Below, in pieces: positions 35,444 to 45,156 of a stretch of DNA of 64,000 nt; position 1 is the first letter of the stretch; every line of letters starts with the position of its first letter. A program made the translations under genes and the position numbers. The stretch lies in NCBI GenBank assembly GCA_016125275.1, contig WGMB01000003.1, forward strand, positions 1,405,896 to 1,469,895, in the 5' to 3' direction. The notes under the pieces were generated by a model, which saw nothing but the letters and a program-made list of their open reading frames with translations, did not search any database and was not told the DNA's origin. The stretch is from Acidobacteriota bacterium (GTDB taxonomy: Bacteria; Acidobacteriota; Terriglobia; Bryobacterales; UBA6623).

Positions 35444-35476
35444 GGAAGGCCGCACGCGCAAAGTGGGAGTTGAGGT

Positions 35477-35551
35477 GGTGAGGCGGCTGGGACTCGAACC
35501 CAGGACCCACGGCTTAAAAGGCCGTTGCTCTACCGACTGAGCTACCGCCCC
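35477..35551 (-). tRNA. tRNA-Lys (anticodon UUU)
   Basis: On the minus strand the cloverleaf reads GGGGCGG acceptor with CCGCCTC partner (one G-U pair), D-arm GCTCAGTCGGTAGAGC, anticodon stem ACGGC/GCCGT around loop CTTTTAA with anticodon TTT, and T-arm with GGTTCGAGTCC. Discriminator A is followed by an encoded CCA (35477-35479). It lies between the receptor gene and the phosphoribosyltransferase gene. Confidence 0.97.
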
Positions 35552-35611
35552 GGTCTGCTGGCTTGACGGGAACGCCGGGCGTCGCGCGGGGGACGACGTC
35601 TGCTTCCAGTC

Positions 35612-35617
35612 TACAAT
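35612..35617 (+). promoter_or_regulatory. TACAAT -10-like element, leaderless
   Basis: TACAAT ends 6 bases before ATG 35624; no Shine-Dalgarno sequence fits in between. Confidence 0.45.
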
Positions 35618-35623
35618 GCCTGG

Positions 35624-36154
35624 ATGGACCGCGCCGGACTTCTGCCCCTGCTGTCCGCCGAGCGGATCGCAGCCCGGGTGGGGGAGCTCGGCGCGACCAT
35701 CGACGCGGACTTCCCGGACGCCGGCCGACCGCTGTGGCTGGTCGGCGCGCTCAAGGGCGCCGCGTTCTTTCTCGCGGACTTGGCGCGGGCGATCCGCCGA
35801 GACGTTCGTCTCGATTTCGTGCGGGCCTCCAGCTACGGAGCGAGCACGGAATCGTCCGGCACGGTGAGGCTGTTGCTGGACCTCAGCGCCGACGTCGCGG
35901 GCTGTGACGTCATCCTGGCGGAAGACATCGTCGATTCGGGACGCACGGCCAACGCGCTCGTGCGGCTGTTGCAGTCTCGCAACGCTGCGTCGGTGACGAT
36001 CGCGGCTTTGCTCGACAAGCCCAGCCGCCGGGTCGAGCCGGTGGAGATCCGCTACCGCGGGTTCGAGATCGAAGACCGGTTCGTGGTCGGCTACGGGCTC
36101 GACGCCGCCGAGAGCTATCGCAACCTGCCGGGCGTCTGGACGCTAGGCGCCTGA
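35624..36154 (+). CDS. hypoxanthine phosphoribosyltransferase-like protein
   Basis: A purine salvage phosphoribosyltransferase of 176 residues. The PRPP-binding motif is [13 protein letters not shown] (96-108), and [15 protein letters not shown] (39-53) together with [13 protein letters not shown] are typical of the HPRT group; [18 protein letters not shown] matches the C-terminal base-binding hood. The enzyme converts hypoxanthine or guanine to nucleotides. TACAAT six bases upstream indicates a leaderless mRNA. It converges with the next gene: the two coding regions overlap by 12 bases at their 3' ends. Confidence 0.93.
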   Translation: MDRAGLLPLLSAERIAARVGELGATIDADFPDAGRPLWLVGALKGAAFFLADLARAIRRDVRLDFVRASSYGASTESSGTVRLLLDLSADVAGCDVILAEDIVDSGRTANALVRLLQSRNAASVTIAALLDKPSRRVEPVEIRYRGFEIEDRFVVGYGLDAAESYRNLPGVWTLGA

Positions 36155-37153
36155 TCCGGTGGCGACCGGGACGCTGGCGTAGCGACGGAAGTACTCGATG
36201 GTCTTGCGCAGGCCGTCACGCGCGGAAACCCGGGGCTCCCAGCCGAGACGTTGCTTCGCCAGCGTGATGTCGGGCTTGCGCTGCCGGGGGTCGTCTTGCG
36301 GCAACGGCTCGTAGACGACGTGAGACTCCGAACCGGTCAGCTCGGCGATGAGCTCGGCGATCTGGCCGACCGTATACTCTTCCGGGTTCCCCAGATTGAC
36401 CGGGCCGCACCAGTCGGCGCGCATCATCCGGAGCACGCCTTCCACCAAGTCGTCCACGTACTGCAGGCTGCGGGTCTGGCTGCCGTCGCCGTAAACGGTC
36501 AGCGGCCGGCCTTCGAGCGCCTGCATGACGAAGTTCGTGACGACGCGACCGTCCTCGGGGTCCATGCGGGGCCCGTAGGTATTGAAGATCCGAATGACCC
36601 GCACCGAGACGTGGCCGGAGCGCTCGTAGCTCATCGCCATGGCTTCGGCGTAGCGCTTGGCCTCGTCATATACGCTGCGCGGACCGACCGAGTTCACGTA
36701 GCCCCAGTAGGACTCCGGCTGCGGATGCACGGACGGGTCGCCGTAGACCTCGCTCGTGCTGGCGAGGAAGAACTGCGCGCCCTTGGCTCGGGCCAACTCG
36801 AGCAGACGGTGGGTGCCCTCGCCGCTCACGCGCATCGTCTCGATGGGCCGCTCGAGATACTTGGGCGGCGAGGCGGGGCTGGCGAAATGGAGCACCCAGT
36901 CGAGCGGACCGTCCACGGTCAGCGGATCGACGACGTCGTGCTCCCGAAACTGGAACCGGGGTTCGCCGGACAGGTGTTCGAGGTTGCACAACCGGCCGGT
37001 GGACAGATTGTCCACGCCGATGACCTCGCAGCCGGCGGCCAGAAAACGGTCGGTCAGGTGACTGCCGACAAACCCTGCCGCTCCCGTCAGTAAAACCCTG
37101 CTGCCAGGGACAGGAGAGACACGATCACTCGGACTGAACTCTTGCGTTCGCAT
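36143..37153 (-). CDS. UDP-glucuronate decarboxylase-like NAD-dependent epimerase/dehydratase
   Basis: A short-chain dehydrogenase of 336 residues close to UDP-xylose synthase (UXS), which turns UDP-glucuronate into UDP-xylose. GAAGFVGS (24-31) binds [20 protein letters not shown] and [10 protein letters not shown] hold substrate and catalytic Ser/Thr, and YDEAK is the catalytic Tyr/Lys pair. [15 protein letters not shown] is characteristic of UXS. It would supply xylose units for surface polysaccharide. The 3' end overlaps the convergent phosphoribosyltransferase gene by 12 bases. Confidence 0.9.
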   Translation of the reverse strand: MRTQEFSPSDRVSPVPGSRVLLTGAAGFVGSHLTDRFLAAGCEVIGVDNLSTGRLCNLEHLSGEPRFQFREHDVVDPLTVDGPLDWVLHFASPASPPKYLERPIETMRVSGEGTHRLLELARAKGAQFFLASTSEVYGDPSVHPQPESYWGYVNSVGPRSVYDEAKRYAEAMAMSYERSGHVSVRVIRIFNTYGPRMDPEDGRVVTNFVMQALEGRPLTVYGDGSQTRSLQYVDDLVEGVLRMMRADWCGPVNLGNPEEYTVGQIAELIAELTGSESHVVYEPLPQDDPRQRKPDITLAKQRLGWEPRVSARDGLRKTIEYFRRYASVPVATGSGA

Positions 37154-37270
37154 GCTAGTAGTTAGATCGCCCCAACCGGAGGCTTTGCGCAGTCCGCAGC
37201 GCTCTACGGCTAGGTTACAACACTCTTGGAATCAGACAAGGAAAGAGCAAATGAAGCCCTTTCATTCGGT

Positions 37271-38014
37271 TTAATTTGCAAGCAGCGTGCCAACCACGAA
37301 GGCCACCCCCGCGGCGGCTCCGCCCAGGGCCAAGGTTTCGAGGCCGGAAACCCACCAGCGCTGCACCACGAAACGGCTCTTGGCGGCGCCGGTGGCGAAG
37401 AACGCGGCGGCCGTCAGGCCGGCGCTCCAAGCGAAGGCGTCGTCGACCGCCAGGCCGGCCAGCCCCACAAAGTAAGGCAGCAGCGGCGTGGAACCGACAA
37501 GGACGAAGGCGCCGAAGGTGGACAAGGCGGCCTGGAGCGGGCGCGGGGCGGCGATCGCGAGCCCGTGCTCTTCGGTCAGCATGGTGTCGATCCAGCGGTC
37601 CTGGTTGCGCGTGATCGTCCGCACAGCCCGCTCGAGGTCGTCGTCCTCGAAGCCCTTCTGGCGGAAGATTTGGCGGATCTCCTCCACCTCGCCTTCCGGG
37701 TAGGCGGCGATGTGCTCCTCTTCCATCCGCCGCATGGCGTCGCGCAGCTGCTCGTCGGCGCGCGAGCCGAGGTAGTTGCTGGCCGCCATGCTGAAGCCGT
37801 CGGCCAGCAGGTTGGCGGTGCCCAGAATGATGATGACTTCGGTGGCCAAGCCGGCGCCGGCCACGCCGGAGACAACGGCGAAGGTGGTGACCGTACCGTC
37901 GATGGCGCCGAAGAGGAAGTCGCGGAGATAGCTGGGGTTGGAGCCCCGTTCGAGGCGGCGGCGGATGGCTGCCGGCGTATGCGACGCCCGCAGCTCGTCC
38001 AAGGGATCTCTCAA
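37271..38014 (-). CDS. VIT1/CCC1 family transporter
   Basis: An inner-membrane protein of 247 residues of the VIT1/CCC1 (iron/manganese) family. [21 protein letters not shown] and [22 protein letters not shown] are the conserved first helices and their metal-binding residues; a soluble helical linker with [20 protein letters not shown] separates helices 2 and 3, as in VIT1 where it binds metal. Three further helices follow. It starts at TTG 38014, overlapping the stop of the sugar isomerase gene as TTGA, so the two are co-translated. Export of Fe2+ or Mn2+ is the family expectation. Confidence 0.88.
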   Translation of the reverse strand: MRDPLDELRASHTPAAIRRRLERGSNPSYLRDFLFGAIDGTVTTFAVVSGVAGAGLATEVIIILGTANLLADGFSMAASNYLGSRADEQLRDAMRRMEEEHIAAYPEGEVEEIRQIFRQKGFEDDDLERAVRTITRNQDRWIDTMLTEEHGLAIAAPRPLQAALSTFGAFVLVGSTPLLPYFVGLAGLAVDDAFAWSAGLTAAAFFATGAAKSRFVVQRWWVSGLETLALGGAAAGVAFVVGTLLAN

Positions 38015-38766
38015 GACCGCTGCATCTCCAGAAACAGCGCCCGGTAGTAGGCCAGGTAGCGCTCGGGCTCAGGGCTGGTCGGCGTTTCGACGAGCAGGTA
38101 GCGGTCGTAGCCGATCGAGCGCAGCAGGGTGAAAAGCTCGCGGCTGGGGTAGTCCATGAGCTCCCGCATGTGGACGTTGCGGATGTAGTCCTTGAGCAGG
38201 TCGAAGTTCTTACGGATGGAGCCGTTGACGATGTCAGTCGGATTGGAGTTCCAGCAGACGCCGACGTTGGGGTGGCCGCAGGCTTCCATGATGGCCCGCA
38301 TGCGGGCGGGCTCCTGGGTGGCCTTGCCGTGGACCTCCACCCAGACCTCCACGCCGTAGCGCTGGCCGATGTCGCCGCATTCGGCCAGGGCCTTGCCGAT
38401 ACGGCGGATGGTCGTCTCCTCGGGAACGCCCTCGGGCAAGCCGTTGGGGCGGACCTTGACGCCCCAGCAGCCTAGGTCGTGGGCCAGCTCGAGGAAGCCG
38501 GCGGCGTCTTTGACGTTCTTGGCGCGGACGGCTTCGTCGGGCGAGTGGAATTCGCAGGCCGAGCCGAGGCTCAGCAGGCGCACTCTGCTTTGGGCGAATT
38601 TGTCGCGAACCTCGCGAATCTTTTCCGCCGAAATTCCGGGCTCCACGCCGTGAGCGTGGGTGCTGCGCAGCTCCACGGCTTCGTAGCCCAGTTTGCCGAG
38701 CGTCCCAATGATCTGGTCGACACTCCAGTCTTTTGCAACGTTGTAGGTAACCAACCCGAGACGCAC
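38011..38766 (-). CDS. sugar phosphate isomerase/epimerase (xylose-isomerase-like TIM barrel)
   Basis: A 251-residue TIM-barrel protein of the AP endonuclease 2/xylose isomerase-like group. Starts [18 protein letters not shown] and shows the metal-site elements [34 protein letters not shown] and [15 protein letters not shown] 38766 is chosen because the barrel starts there and GGAG lies 8 bases upstream; an upstream GTG at 38793 adds a basic stretch without family support. It is coupled to the VIT1/CCC1 gene. Substrate unknown; the family acts on keto-sugars and inositols. Confidence 0.85.
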   Translation of the reverse strand: MRLGLVTYNVAKDWSVDQIIGTLGKLGYEAVELRSTHAHGVEPGISAEKIREVRDKFAQSRVRLLSLGSACEFHSPDEAVRAKNVKDAAGFLELAHDLGCWGVKVRPNGLPEGVPEETTIRRIGKALAECGDIGQRYGVEVWVEVHGKATQEPARMRAIMEACGHPNVGVCWNSNPTDIVNGSIRKNFDLLKDYIRNVHMRELMDYPSRELFTLLRSIGYDRYLLVETPTSPEPERYLAYYRALFLEMQRS

Positions 38767-38844
38767 GTCAGTTCTCCGACGGCATTCTACCACTAAGATC
38801 CCCTACCCTCGGCCGACCCTCTAGGCTGCCCGAAAACCGACCGA

Positions 38845-38850
38845 TAGACT
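38845..38850 (+). promoter_or_regulatory. TAGACT -10-like element, near-leaderless
   Basis: Ends 9 bases before GTG 38860. A GGAGG between the two (38851-38855) may be fortuitous or would belong to a slightly longer leader. Confidence 0.4.
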
Positions 38851-38859
38851 GGAGGCAAA

Positions 38860-39414
38860 GTGCTGAGCGGCAAGGAGCAGCAGTTGAAGAACCTCATCCA
38901 GCCGGGTGAGGAAATCCTGGAGCGGGCCAATCTGCACTGGATGGTCTACCGCTGGCCGGTCATCATTTTCGTGTACGGCTGCTGCCTCACCGTGCTGTTC
39001 TACACGGCGTTCATCAACGAGGCGATCGCGCTGCTGCCGTTCTTCTTGATCTTCCTGTCGATGCTGGGCGGGGCGATGGTCGGGCTGCGCCGCATGGCGA
39101 CCGAGTACGTCGTCACCAACCGCCGGCTGATCCTCATCGACGGGTTCATCGGCTCGACGACGCGCGAGATCGAGCTGACCGACATCCGCAAGGTTCACCT
39201 GAAGCAGGACTCGCTGGGGCGCCGCTTCGACTTCGGCAAGCTGGAGCTGACGCTCGAGAACGGGCAGACGCGGACGATTCGGCCGCTGGGCAGCGCCTCG
39301 AAGTTCGTGCGCTGGGTCGAACAGCTCACCAACGACGCGTTTTTGTCTCGCATCGCCCGCGAGGAGCGGGCTGAGGCGGACTGGGTGGCTCCGGCGGAGT
39401 CGAGCCACAGCTAG
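38860..39414 (+). CDS. membrane protein with bacterial PH domain (YdbS/YdbT type)
   Basis: A 184-residue protein: short N-terminus with IQPGEEILERANLHW, two transmembrane helices (WPVIIFVYGCCLTVLFYTAF and IALLPFFLIFLSMLGGAMVG), and a C-terminal bacterial pleckstrin-homology domain with the classic YVVTNRRLILIDGFIG and EIELTDIRKVHLKQDSLGR strands. Proteins like this are often involved in membrane stress or antimicrobial resistance, but no specific function follows. It begins with GTG 9 bases after TAGACT and stands alone. Confidence 0.85.
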   Translation: MLSGKEQQLKNLIQPGEEILERANLHWMVYRWPVIIFVYGCCLTVLFYTAFINEAIALLPFFLIFLSMLGGAMVGLRRMATEYVVTNRRLILIDGFIGSTTREIELTDIRKVHLKQDSLGRRFDFGKLELTLENGQTRTIRPLGSASKFVRWVEQLTNDAFLSRIAREERAEADWVAPAESSHS

Positions 39415-39581
39415 AAATCGTTCTTTCGTGGCAGGAATCCCTCGCCCGCGTCTGAGCGACACGGCTGGGGAGCGGCCTTCGCCGGCGCGCGAAGCCGATC
39501 AAAGCCGCCAGGGCCGGGGCGCGGGGCGGTTCTGCGCGAACCGGCGGCGAACGGCGCCGCCCATGCCGAACTCGGGGGCTC

Positions 39582-41909
39582 ATGCCCCTTTCGGCTACCC
39601 TCACGCACATCCAGTCGCTCGGGGGCGCCGTGGCCTGTCTTTCCACGGCGGCCTTTTTGGGCTGCTGCACTGCGCCGATTGTGGCGCTGCCGGAGGGGAC
39701 GACTCCGGTCGAGCGGTCTTTGTTCCGGTTCGGGCTCGGCGTCGTCGCCCTCAGCGGTCTCGTCTTCGCATTGTGCGCCGTACGGGCCGCCACGAGTGGG
39801 GCCTTCCTGCTGCTGTGGGCGATCTCCGGGCTTCTGGCGCTCCCTCGGCTCGAGGAGTGGGCGCGGAGTTTCGAGCGACCAAGCCTGACACGCTCGAACG
39901 CCGTCTACGCGGCCGTGGGTCTGGCGTACGCCGGACTCTATGCGACGTACGCGCTCGGGCCGCCGACCGCCTCGGACGCGGTGACCTACCACCTGGGGCT
40001 AGTGCGGCAGTATGCGCTCCACCAGGGCTTTGTCGGCGACACGCGTAGCATCTACGCGTTCCTCTCCCAAGGGATGGAGATGCTGTTTCTGGTCGCCTAC
40101 TCAATCGGAGGAGAATCCGGCCCGCAACTCGTCCACCTGGCCTTGCTCGTGACGACTGCGCCGGTCTGCATCGCCTTTGCCCGACGGGCGGGACGGCCCT
40201 TGGCCGGCCCTTTCGCGGCGGGCCTCTATGGAACCGCGCCGCTGGTGGGGCTGGTCGCCGTCAGCGCGTACAACGACGCGGCTTTGGCGCTGTTCGCCTT
40301 CCTGACGTTCTATTGGTACATCGTGTGGGCGGAGACGGCGCCGGCCCGGGGCTTGGCCGGCGGGGGAGCCTTGGCCGGCTTCTGCTTCGCGGTGAAGTAC
40401 ACGGGCGGCTTCGTGGGGTGCGTGTGGGTCGCTTGCGTCGCCGCCCGAACCTGGGGCTCGACGGGCTCGGCCCGCCGGACGCTGGGCTGCTCGTTCGCAG
40501 CCGCCGCGGGAGCCGCCCTGGTCGCCGCCCCGTGGCTGGTCAAGAACTGGCTGGTCGTGGGGAACCCAATGGCGCCGTTCTTCAGCCGGCTCTTTCCAAA
40601 TCCGTTTGTCGGCCCGGTTTGGGAATGGCAGTACGCCGACGGCCTGCGGTTGGCGACGCACCTCGGCCGCGGCATCAATGTCGCAAGTATCCCGTACGAG
40701 TTGGCCGTCGGCGGAGCCTTCAACGGCGTTTTCGGCATCGGCCTCTTCCTCGCTCCCGTCGCCCTGCTCGGCTGGCGGGTTCCTTTTGTGCGGCCGTTGC
40801 TGGGATGGAGCGCGGTTCTGGCGCTTCCCTGGGTGGAGAATTGCGGCGCTAGGTTCTTGATGCCTTCGTTCTTGTTCGTGTCGGTCGCCGTAGGCCTGAG
40901 CGTGAGCCGTTCCGGGCGCCTCTTCCGCACCCTCGGCCCGGCGCTGCTCTTGATCCAGGCCGCGTCCTCCGCACCGAGCGTTCTGCGAGAGTGGAGCCCG
41001 CGTCCGATCTGGCAACTGCCGCACGCTCCCTGGAAGAAGGTCCTTGGCCGGCGTCGGCGCGGAGACTACCTGCGCCGATGGGTGGACCGCTACGACGTGG
41101 CGCAGGATCTTGCGGCGGTCAGCGACTCCGAGTCGCGGGTCTTCAGCTTGGTTCCCTTGCCGGAAGCGTTTCTCGACGCCCGGGTGATCGTGAGCTTCCA
41201 GAGTTGGCGCAATACCCTATTTGCTGAGGCCTTGCGCCTCCCTCTGCTCGAGGACGACTGGCCGACCCGGACGATCCTGCTGCGCTTCCCACCCCAAGAG
41301 GTCGCGCGCATCCGAATCGTGCAAGAGACGAGTCACGAATGGTCGGAGTGGAGGGCCTATGAGTTGAAGGCGAGGAGCCTCGGCCAAGCCGTCTCCTTGT
41401 CCGGCGCTCGCGCAACGAGCAGCGCCAACCCTTGGCTCGCCGGCGCTCTGCTCGACGGCGAGCCGTACTCCCTGTGGGCGAGCGGAAGCCGGTTGCGGCC
41501 CGGGATGTTCCTCGAAGTCGATCTGGCTCGGCCGACGAGGCTCGACAGCATCGAGATCCTCTCCCCGCGCGGGCAATACTTTTTGACCCTCTCGGTTTGG
41601 ATCGACAACGGATCGGGAAGCTGGAGCCGGGTCGCATCCGATGAGAGCAACGAGATCCGCGAATCGAAGACCGGGGGCGCCCCGGCAGGAGTGGCGCTCG
41701 CAGCGGGCCGCGCACTGGCGCGCTGCGGAGTGGATCTGCTGGTTGTGGACCTGGAGGGAGACGGCCACAACGACGTAGCGGAAGCCATCGACCGCAACCC
41801 GGCGGCATACGGGCTGGCGAAAGTCCGCGAAAGCGGGAGCCACCGGATCTTCCGAGTCATGGATGGTCTGGGCGACGGCTCGGAGAAGGGCTTTTCGTGC
41901 CCGCACTAG
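39582..41909 (+). CDS. GT-C-type membrane protein with C-terminal discoidin-like domain
   Basis: A large membrane protein of 775 residues. The first 460 residues hold about ten transmembrane helices, with an acidic loop PPTASDAVTYHLGLVRQY after helix 3 of the kind seen in GT-C glycosyltransferases (ArnT/Pmt/GT39-like) that use polyprenyl-phosphate sugars. Residues about 620-710 (SLSGARATSSANPWLAGALLDGE, RPTRLDSIEILSPRG, described in parts) look like an F5/8 type C (discoidin) galactose-binding domain. Such a carbohydrate-binding tail on a GT-C protein is unusual. ATG 39582 is the first start with an acceptable N-terminus; no clear ribosome-binding site is visible. The function remains inferred. 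Confidence 0.65.
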   Translation: MPLSATLTHIQSLGGAVACLSTAAFLGCCTAPIVALPEGTTPVERSLFRFGLGVVALSGLVFALCAVRAATSGAFLLLWAISGLLALPRLEEWARSFERPSLTRSNAVYAAVGLAYAGLYATYALGPPTASDAVTYHLGLVRQYALHQGFVGDTRSIYAFLSQGMEMLFLVAYSIGGESGPQLVHLALLVTTAPVCIAFARRAGRPLAGPFAAGLYGTAPLVGLVAVSAYNDAALALFAFLTFYWYIVWAETAPARGLAGGGALAGFCFAVKYTGGFVGCVWVACVAARTWGSTGSARRTLGCSFAAAAGAALVAAPWLVKNWLVVGNPMAPFFSRLFPNPFVGPVWEWQYADGLRLATHLGRGINVASIPYELAVGGAFNGVFGIGLFLAPVALLGWRVPFVRPLLGWSAVLALPWVENCGARFLMPSFLFVSVAVGLSVSRSGRLFRTLGPALLLIQAASSAPSVLREWSPRPIWQLPHAPWKKVLGRRRRGDYLRRWVDRYDVAQDLAAVSDSESRVFSLVPLPEAFLDARVIVSFQSWRNTLFAEALRLPLLEDDWPTRTILLRFPPQEVARIRIVQETSHEWSEWRAYELKARSLGQAVSLSGARATSSANPWLAGALLDGEPYSLWASGSRLRPGMFLEVDLARPTRLDSIEILSPRGQYFLTLSVWIDNGSGSWSRVASDESNEIRESKTGGAPAGVALAAGRALARCGVDLLVVDLEGDGHNDVAEAIDRNPAAYGLAKVRESGSHRIFRVMDGLGDGSEKGFSCPH

Positions 41910-41971
41910 CGGCTGATTTTGCCCTTGGGGGAGCGACGAAAACAAACCGCGACGGCGCAACCCGCGCCCGC

Positions 41972-41977
41972 TAAGAT
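41972..41977 (+). promoter_or_regulatory. TAAGAT -10-like element, leaderless
   Basis: Ends 7 bases before GTG 41985 and thereby decides the start: the frame is open back to 41919 but the promoter would lie inside the longer version. Confidence 0.45.
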
Positions 41978-41984
41978 AGCTGGG

Positions 41985-44900
41985 GTGAGACTTCTCGCCA
42001 CCCTCCTCTTCGCGGCCTCCGCCGTTGTGTTCGCACAACCCAACAACGCCAACTACGACGAGTCCAAAGTCCCCAGCTACACGCTGCCCGACCCGCTCGT
42101 CGCTGCCGACGGAACCCGTATCTCCACGCCCGAAGCTTGGCGCGAAAAGCGCCGGCCCGAGCTGGTGCGCCTGTTTGAGAGTCAGATGTACGGGGCCGTG
42201 CCGCCCAATGCGCCGAAGGATCTGAAGAGCGAGCTGCTGGAACGGACTGCCGGAGCCCTCGGCGGCAAAGCCGTTCGCAAGCAAGTGAAGATCGCTTTCG
42301 GCCCCGGCCCCGTTGCGCCGGCGATGGAGATTCTGCTGTACCTGCCCGCCAACGCCAAGGGGCCCGCGCCGGTCTTTCTGGGCTACAACTTCTACGGCAA
42401 CCACTCGATCCACGCCGATCCCGGCATCCACCTGTCCAAGAGCTGGATGCGCGACAGCCCCGATTTCGGCGTCGCCGACCACAAGGCCACCGAGGCTTCG
42501 CGCGGCGTACGCGCCAGCCGCTGGCCGGTGGAGCTGATCCTTTCGCGCGGCTACGGGCTGGCCGTGATCTACTACGGCGACGTGGACCCGGACTTCGACG
42601 ACGGCTTCAAGAACGGCGTCCACGCCCTGACCGGCAAACCCGGCCCCGAGGAGTGGGGTTCGGTGGCGACCTGGGCCTGGGGTTTGAGCCGCGCCATGGA
42701 TTACTTGGTCGAAGACCCCGACGTGGACGCCCAGCGAGTGGCGGTGATGGGCCATTCCCGGCTGGGCAAGACCTCTCTGTGGGCGGGCGCCATGGACGAG
42801 CGCTTCGCCATGGTGGTCTCCAACGATTCCGGCTGCGGGGGCGCGGCGCTGAGCCGGCGCGCCTTCGGCGAAACCGTGGAACGCATCAACACCTCGTTTC
42901 CGCACTGGTTTGCGGACAGCTTCAACCAATACAACGCCAAGGAGTCCTCCCTGCCCGTCGACCAGCACGAGCTGATCGCGCTGATCGCGCCGCGGCCGGT
43001 CTACATCGCCAGCGCCGAGGAGGACCTGTGGGCCGACCCGACCGGCGAGTTCCTCTCCGGGGTGAACGCCGGGCCGGTCTACGAGCTGCTCGGCAGGCAG
43101 GGCCTGGGAACCGAGCACCGCCCTCCGACCGAGTCGCCGATCCATCACCAGATCGGCCACCACGTCCGCCGCGGCGGCCATGACGTGACCGACTACGACT
43201 GGACCCAGTGGATGGACTTCGCCGACGAACGCCTGCGTTCGCCGTTGGTGTCGCAGCTCGACCGCATTCTGGACCTGAAGGGCGTCGGCGCGCCGGCCAT
43301 CTCGCCGGACGGCAAGACGATCGCATATACCCGGCGCGGCGAGGTGCGGCTGGTGGGCGTGGACGGCTCGAACGACCGCGCCTTGGCGAAGGGCTCCGAG
43401 CCGTCGTGGTCGCCGGACGGCCGCAGCATCGGCTATTTCTCCGGGGCGGAGTTCGGGCGGCAGATCTGGACGACGCCCGTGGCGGGCGGCGCGCCGAGCC
43501 GGGTGACGTCTTCCACCGAATACATCGACCGCTTCCGGTGGGCGCCGGACAGCCAGCGCATCGCCTACATCGCCCGGCCCAAGCCCTGGGCGGCGCTGAC
43601 CTATCTGGCGCAGCCCGACGTAGAGGGGACGCCGACGATCGTCGACTCCAACAACCTGCCTCGCAATCGCCTGTGGCTGGTGGAGCTGGCGTCGCACGCG
43701 ACCAAGCCGCTGACGCCGCCGGATGTGTCCGTGGGCGGCTACGAACAGTGGTTTCCGGACGCCTTTTCGTTCTCGCCGGACGGCGCCACAATCGCCTTCG
43801 GCAAGCGGCCGCACGCCAAGGCCGGCAGCCATCTCGACAGCGAGGTCGCGGTGGTTTCCACGGCCGACGGGAAGCTCAAGACCGTCACCGACCGGCCGGG
43901 CATGGACGCCTATCCGCAGTACTCGCCCGACGGCAAGCGCATCGCCTTCATCTCCACCGAGCGCCGCAACTGGGTGACGGTGTCGCACATCTACCTGCTC
44001 GACCCTTCCACGGGGCAGGTGGAGAAGCTGACGGCGGATGTGGACCGCAAGATCGGCGACTACTCCTGGTCGCACGACGGCAAGAAGATCTACTTCATCC
44101 TCGACGACGGCGTGACCCAGCCGGTGTATGAGCTGGATGTGGCGGCGCGCAAGACCCGCGCGCTGGTGCAGGACGGCAAGGTCTATAGCGCGCTCTCGGT
44201 GGCGACCAAGGGGCCGGGCATGGCGTTTCTGCGGCAGAGCCCGACCGAGCCGGGGGACCTGTACTTCACCGAGCCCGGGCGTTTCGAGCCGAGACAGCTC
44301 ACGCACGTGGACCGCGACGTGGCCGAGTGGCCCGAGATTCCGACCGAGGTCATCCGCTGGAAGAGCTACGACGGGCTGGAGATCGAAGGCATCGTCCACA
44401 AGCCGGCCGGATACGAGCCGGGCAAGCGCTGTCCGCTGCTGGTGATCCCGCACGGAGGCCCGCACGCGGTGAACGCCAACGGCTACGTCTCGGGCGAGGC
44501 GAGGCTGTTCGCCGAGCGCGGCTGGGCGGTGTTTCGGCCGAACTTTCGGGGCAGCGGCGGCTACGGCGAGGCCTTTCTGCGGGCGGACATCAAGAACTGG
44601 GGCGTAGGGGACTACGAGGACGAGATGAGCGGCGTGGACAAGCTGATCGCCGACGGGCTCGTGGACCCGGATCGGCTGGCGATCGCCGGGGCGAGCTACG
44701 GCGGCTACATGTCGAGCTGGACGATCTCGCAGACCGACCGCTTCAAGGCCGCCGTGATCGGCGCCGCGATCACGGACACGCAGGCGTTTCTGCGGACGCT
44801 CGACGTGCCGGACCGCTTTGTGGACTATTTGGGCGAAGACCCGCGCAACTACGCGCGGCACTCGCCGCTGGCCTACGGAGACCGCATGGTCACGCCGACG

Positions 44901-45098
44901 CTGGTGTGGCACGGCGAGCTCGACATCCGCGTGCCGCTGATGCAGGGGCGGGCGCTGTACGTAACGCTGCAGAAGTACGGCGTGCCGTCGCAGTTTCTGA
45001 TCTACCGCGGCGAGGCGCACGGGGTGAGCCAGCCGGCCCACGTGCGCGACCTGCTTGAGCGCAAAGTGGACTGGCTGGAGCGCTGGACGTTGCGGTAG
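41985..45098 (+). CDS. fusion protein: CE15 glucuronoyl-esterase-like domain + S9 prolyl-oligopeptidase domain
   Basis: A secreted 1037-residue protein made of two complete alpha/beta hydrolases. Signal peptide 1-17. Residues about 20-410 form a carbohydrate esterase family 15 domain: nucleophile S258 in GHSRLGKTSLWAG, then VVSNDSGCGGAALSRR, PRPVYIASAEEDLWADP and H399 in GGHDVTDYDW. CE15 enzymes cut ester links between lignin and glucuronoxylan. Directly after it (from about 425) a beta-propeller with repeated ISPDGK/WSPDGR blades leads to an S9 peptidase catalytic domain: S904 in GASYGGYMS, D980 in HGELDIRVP and H1012 in GEAHG. Both triads look intact. GTG 41985 is set by TAAGAT 7 bases before it. 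No frameshift or internal start suggests two separate genes. Confidence 0.88.
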   Translation: MRLLATLLFAASAVVFAQPNNANYDESKVPSYTLPDPLVAADGTRISTPEAWREKRRPELVRLFESQMYGAVPPNAPKDLKSELLERTAGALGGKAVRKQVKIAFGPGPVAPAMEILLYLPANAKGPAPVFLGYNFYGNHSIHADPGIHLSKSWMRDSPDFGVADHKATEASRGVRASRWPVELILSRGYGLAVIYYGDVDPDFDDGFKNGVHALTGKPGPEEWGSVATWAWGLSRAMDYLVEDPDVDAQRVAVMGHSRLGKTSLWAGAMDERFAMVVSNDSGCGGAALSRRAFGETVERINTSFPHWFADSFNQYNAKESSLPVDQHELIALIAPRPVYIASAEEDLWADPTGEFLSGVNAGPVYELLGRQGLGTEHRPPTESPIHHQIGHHVRRGGHDVTDYDWTQWMDFADERLRSPLVSQLDRILDLKGVGAPAISPDGKTIAYTRRGEVRLVGVDGSNDRALAKGSEPSWSPDGRSIGYFSGAEFGRQIWTTPVAGGAPSRVTSSTEYIDRFRWAPDSQRIAYIARPKPWAALTYLAQPDVEGTPTIVDSNNLPRNRLWLVELASHATKPLTPPDVSVGGYEQWFPDAFSFSPDGATIAFGKRPHAKAGSHLDSEVAVVSTADGKLKTVTDRPGMDAYPQYSPDGKRIAFISTERRNWVTVSHIYLLDPSTGQVEKLTADVDRKIGDYSWSHDGKKIYFILDDGVTQPVYELDVAARKTRALVQDGKVYSALSVATKGPGMAFLRQSPTEPGDLYFTEPGRFEPRQLTHVDRDVAEWPEIPTEVIRWKSYDGLEIEGIVHKPAGYEPGKRCPLLVIPHGGPHAVNANGYVSGEARLFAERGWAVFRPNFRGSGGYGEAFLRADIKNWGVGDYEDEMSGVDKLIADGLVDPDRLAIAGASYGGYMSSWTISQTDRFKAAVIGAAITDTQAFLRTLDVPDRFVDYLGEDPRNYARHSPLAYGDRMVTPTLVWHGELDIRVPLMQGRALYVTLQKYGVPSQFLIYRGEAHGVSQPAHVRDLLERKVDWLERWTLR

Positions 45099-45106
45099 CG
45101 CCCGGC

Positions 45107-45136
45107 CCGGGCCCCGTCTGGGAAGGCGGGGCCCGG
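45107..45136. terminator. GC-rich hairpin between fusion gene and oxidoreductase gene
   Basis: A perfect 10-bp stem CCGGGCCCCG / CGGGGCCCGG with a 10-base loop begins 8 bases after the stop at 45098. There is no U tract; the next promoter element (TAGACT 45143) follows 7 bases later. Confidence 0.5.
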
Positions 45137-45142
45137 ATGGAG

Positions 45143-45148
45143 TAGACT
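45143..45148 (+). promoter_or_regulatory. TAGACT -10-like element, leaderless
   Basis: Ends 8 bases before ATG 45157; the preceding terminator-like hairpin makes an independent transcript likely. Confidence 0.45.
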
Positions 45149-45156
45149 GGCGGGCG

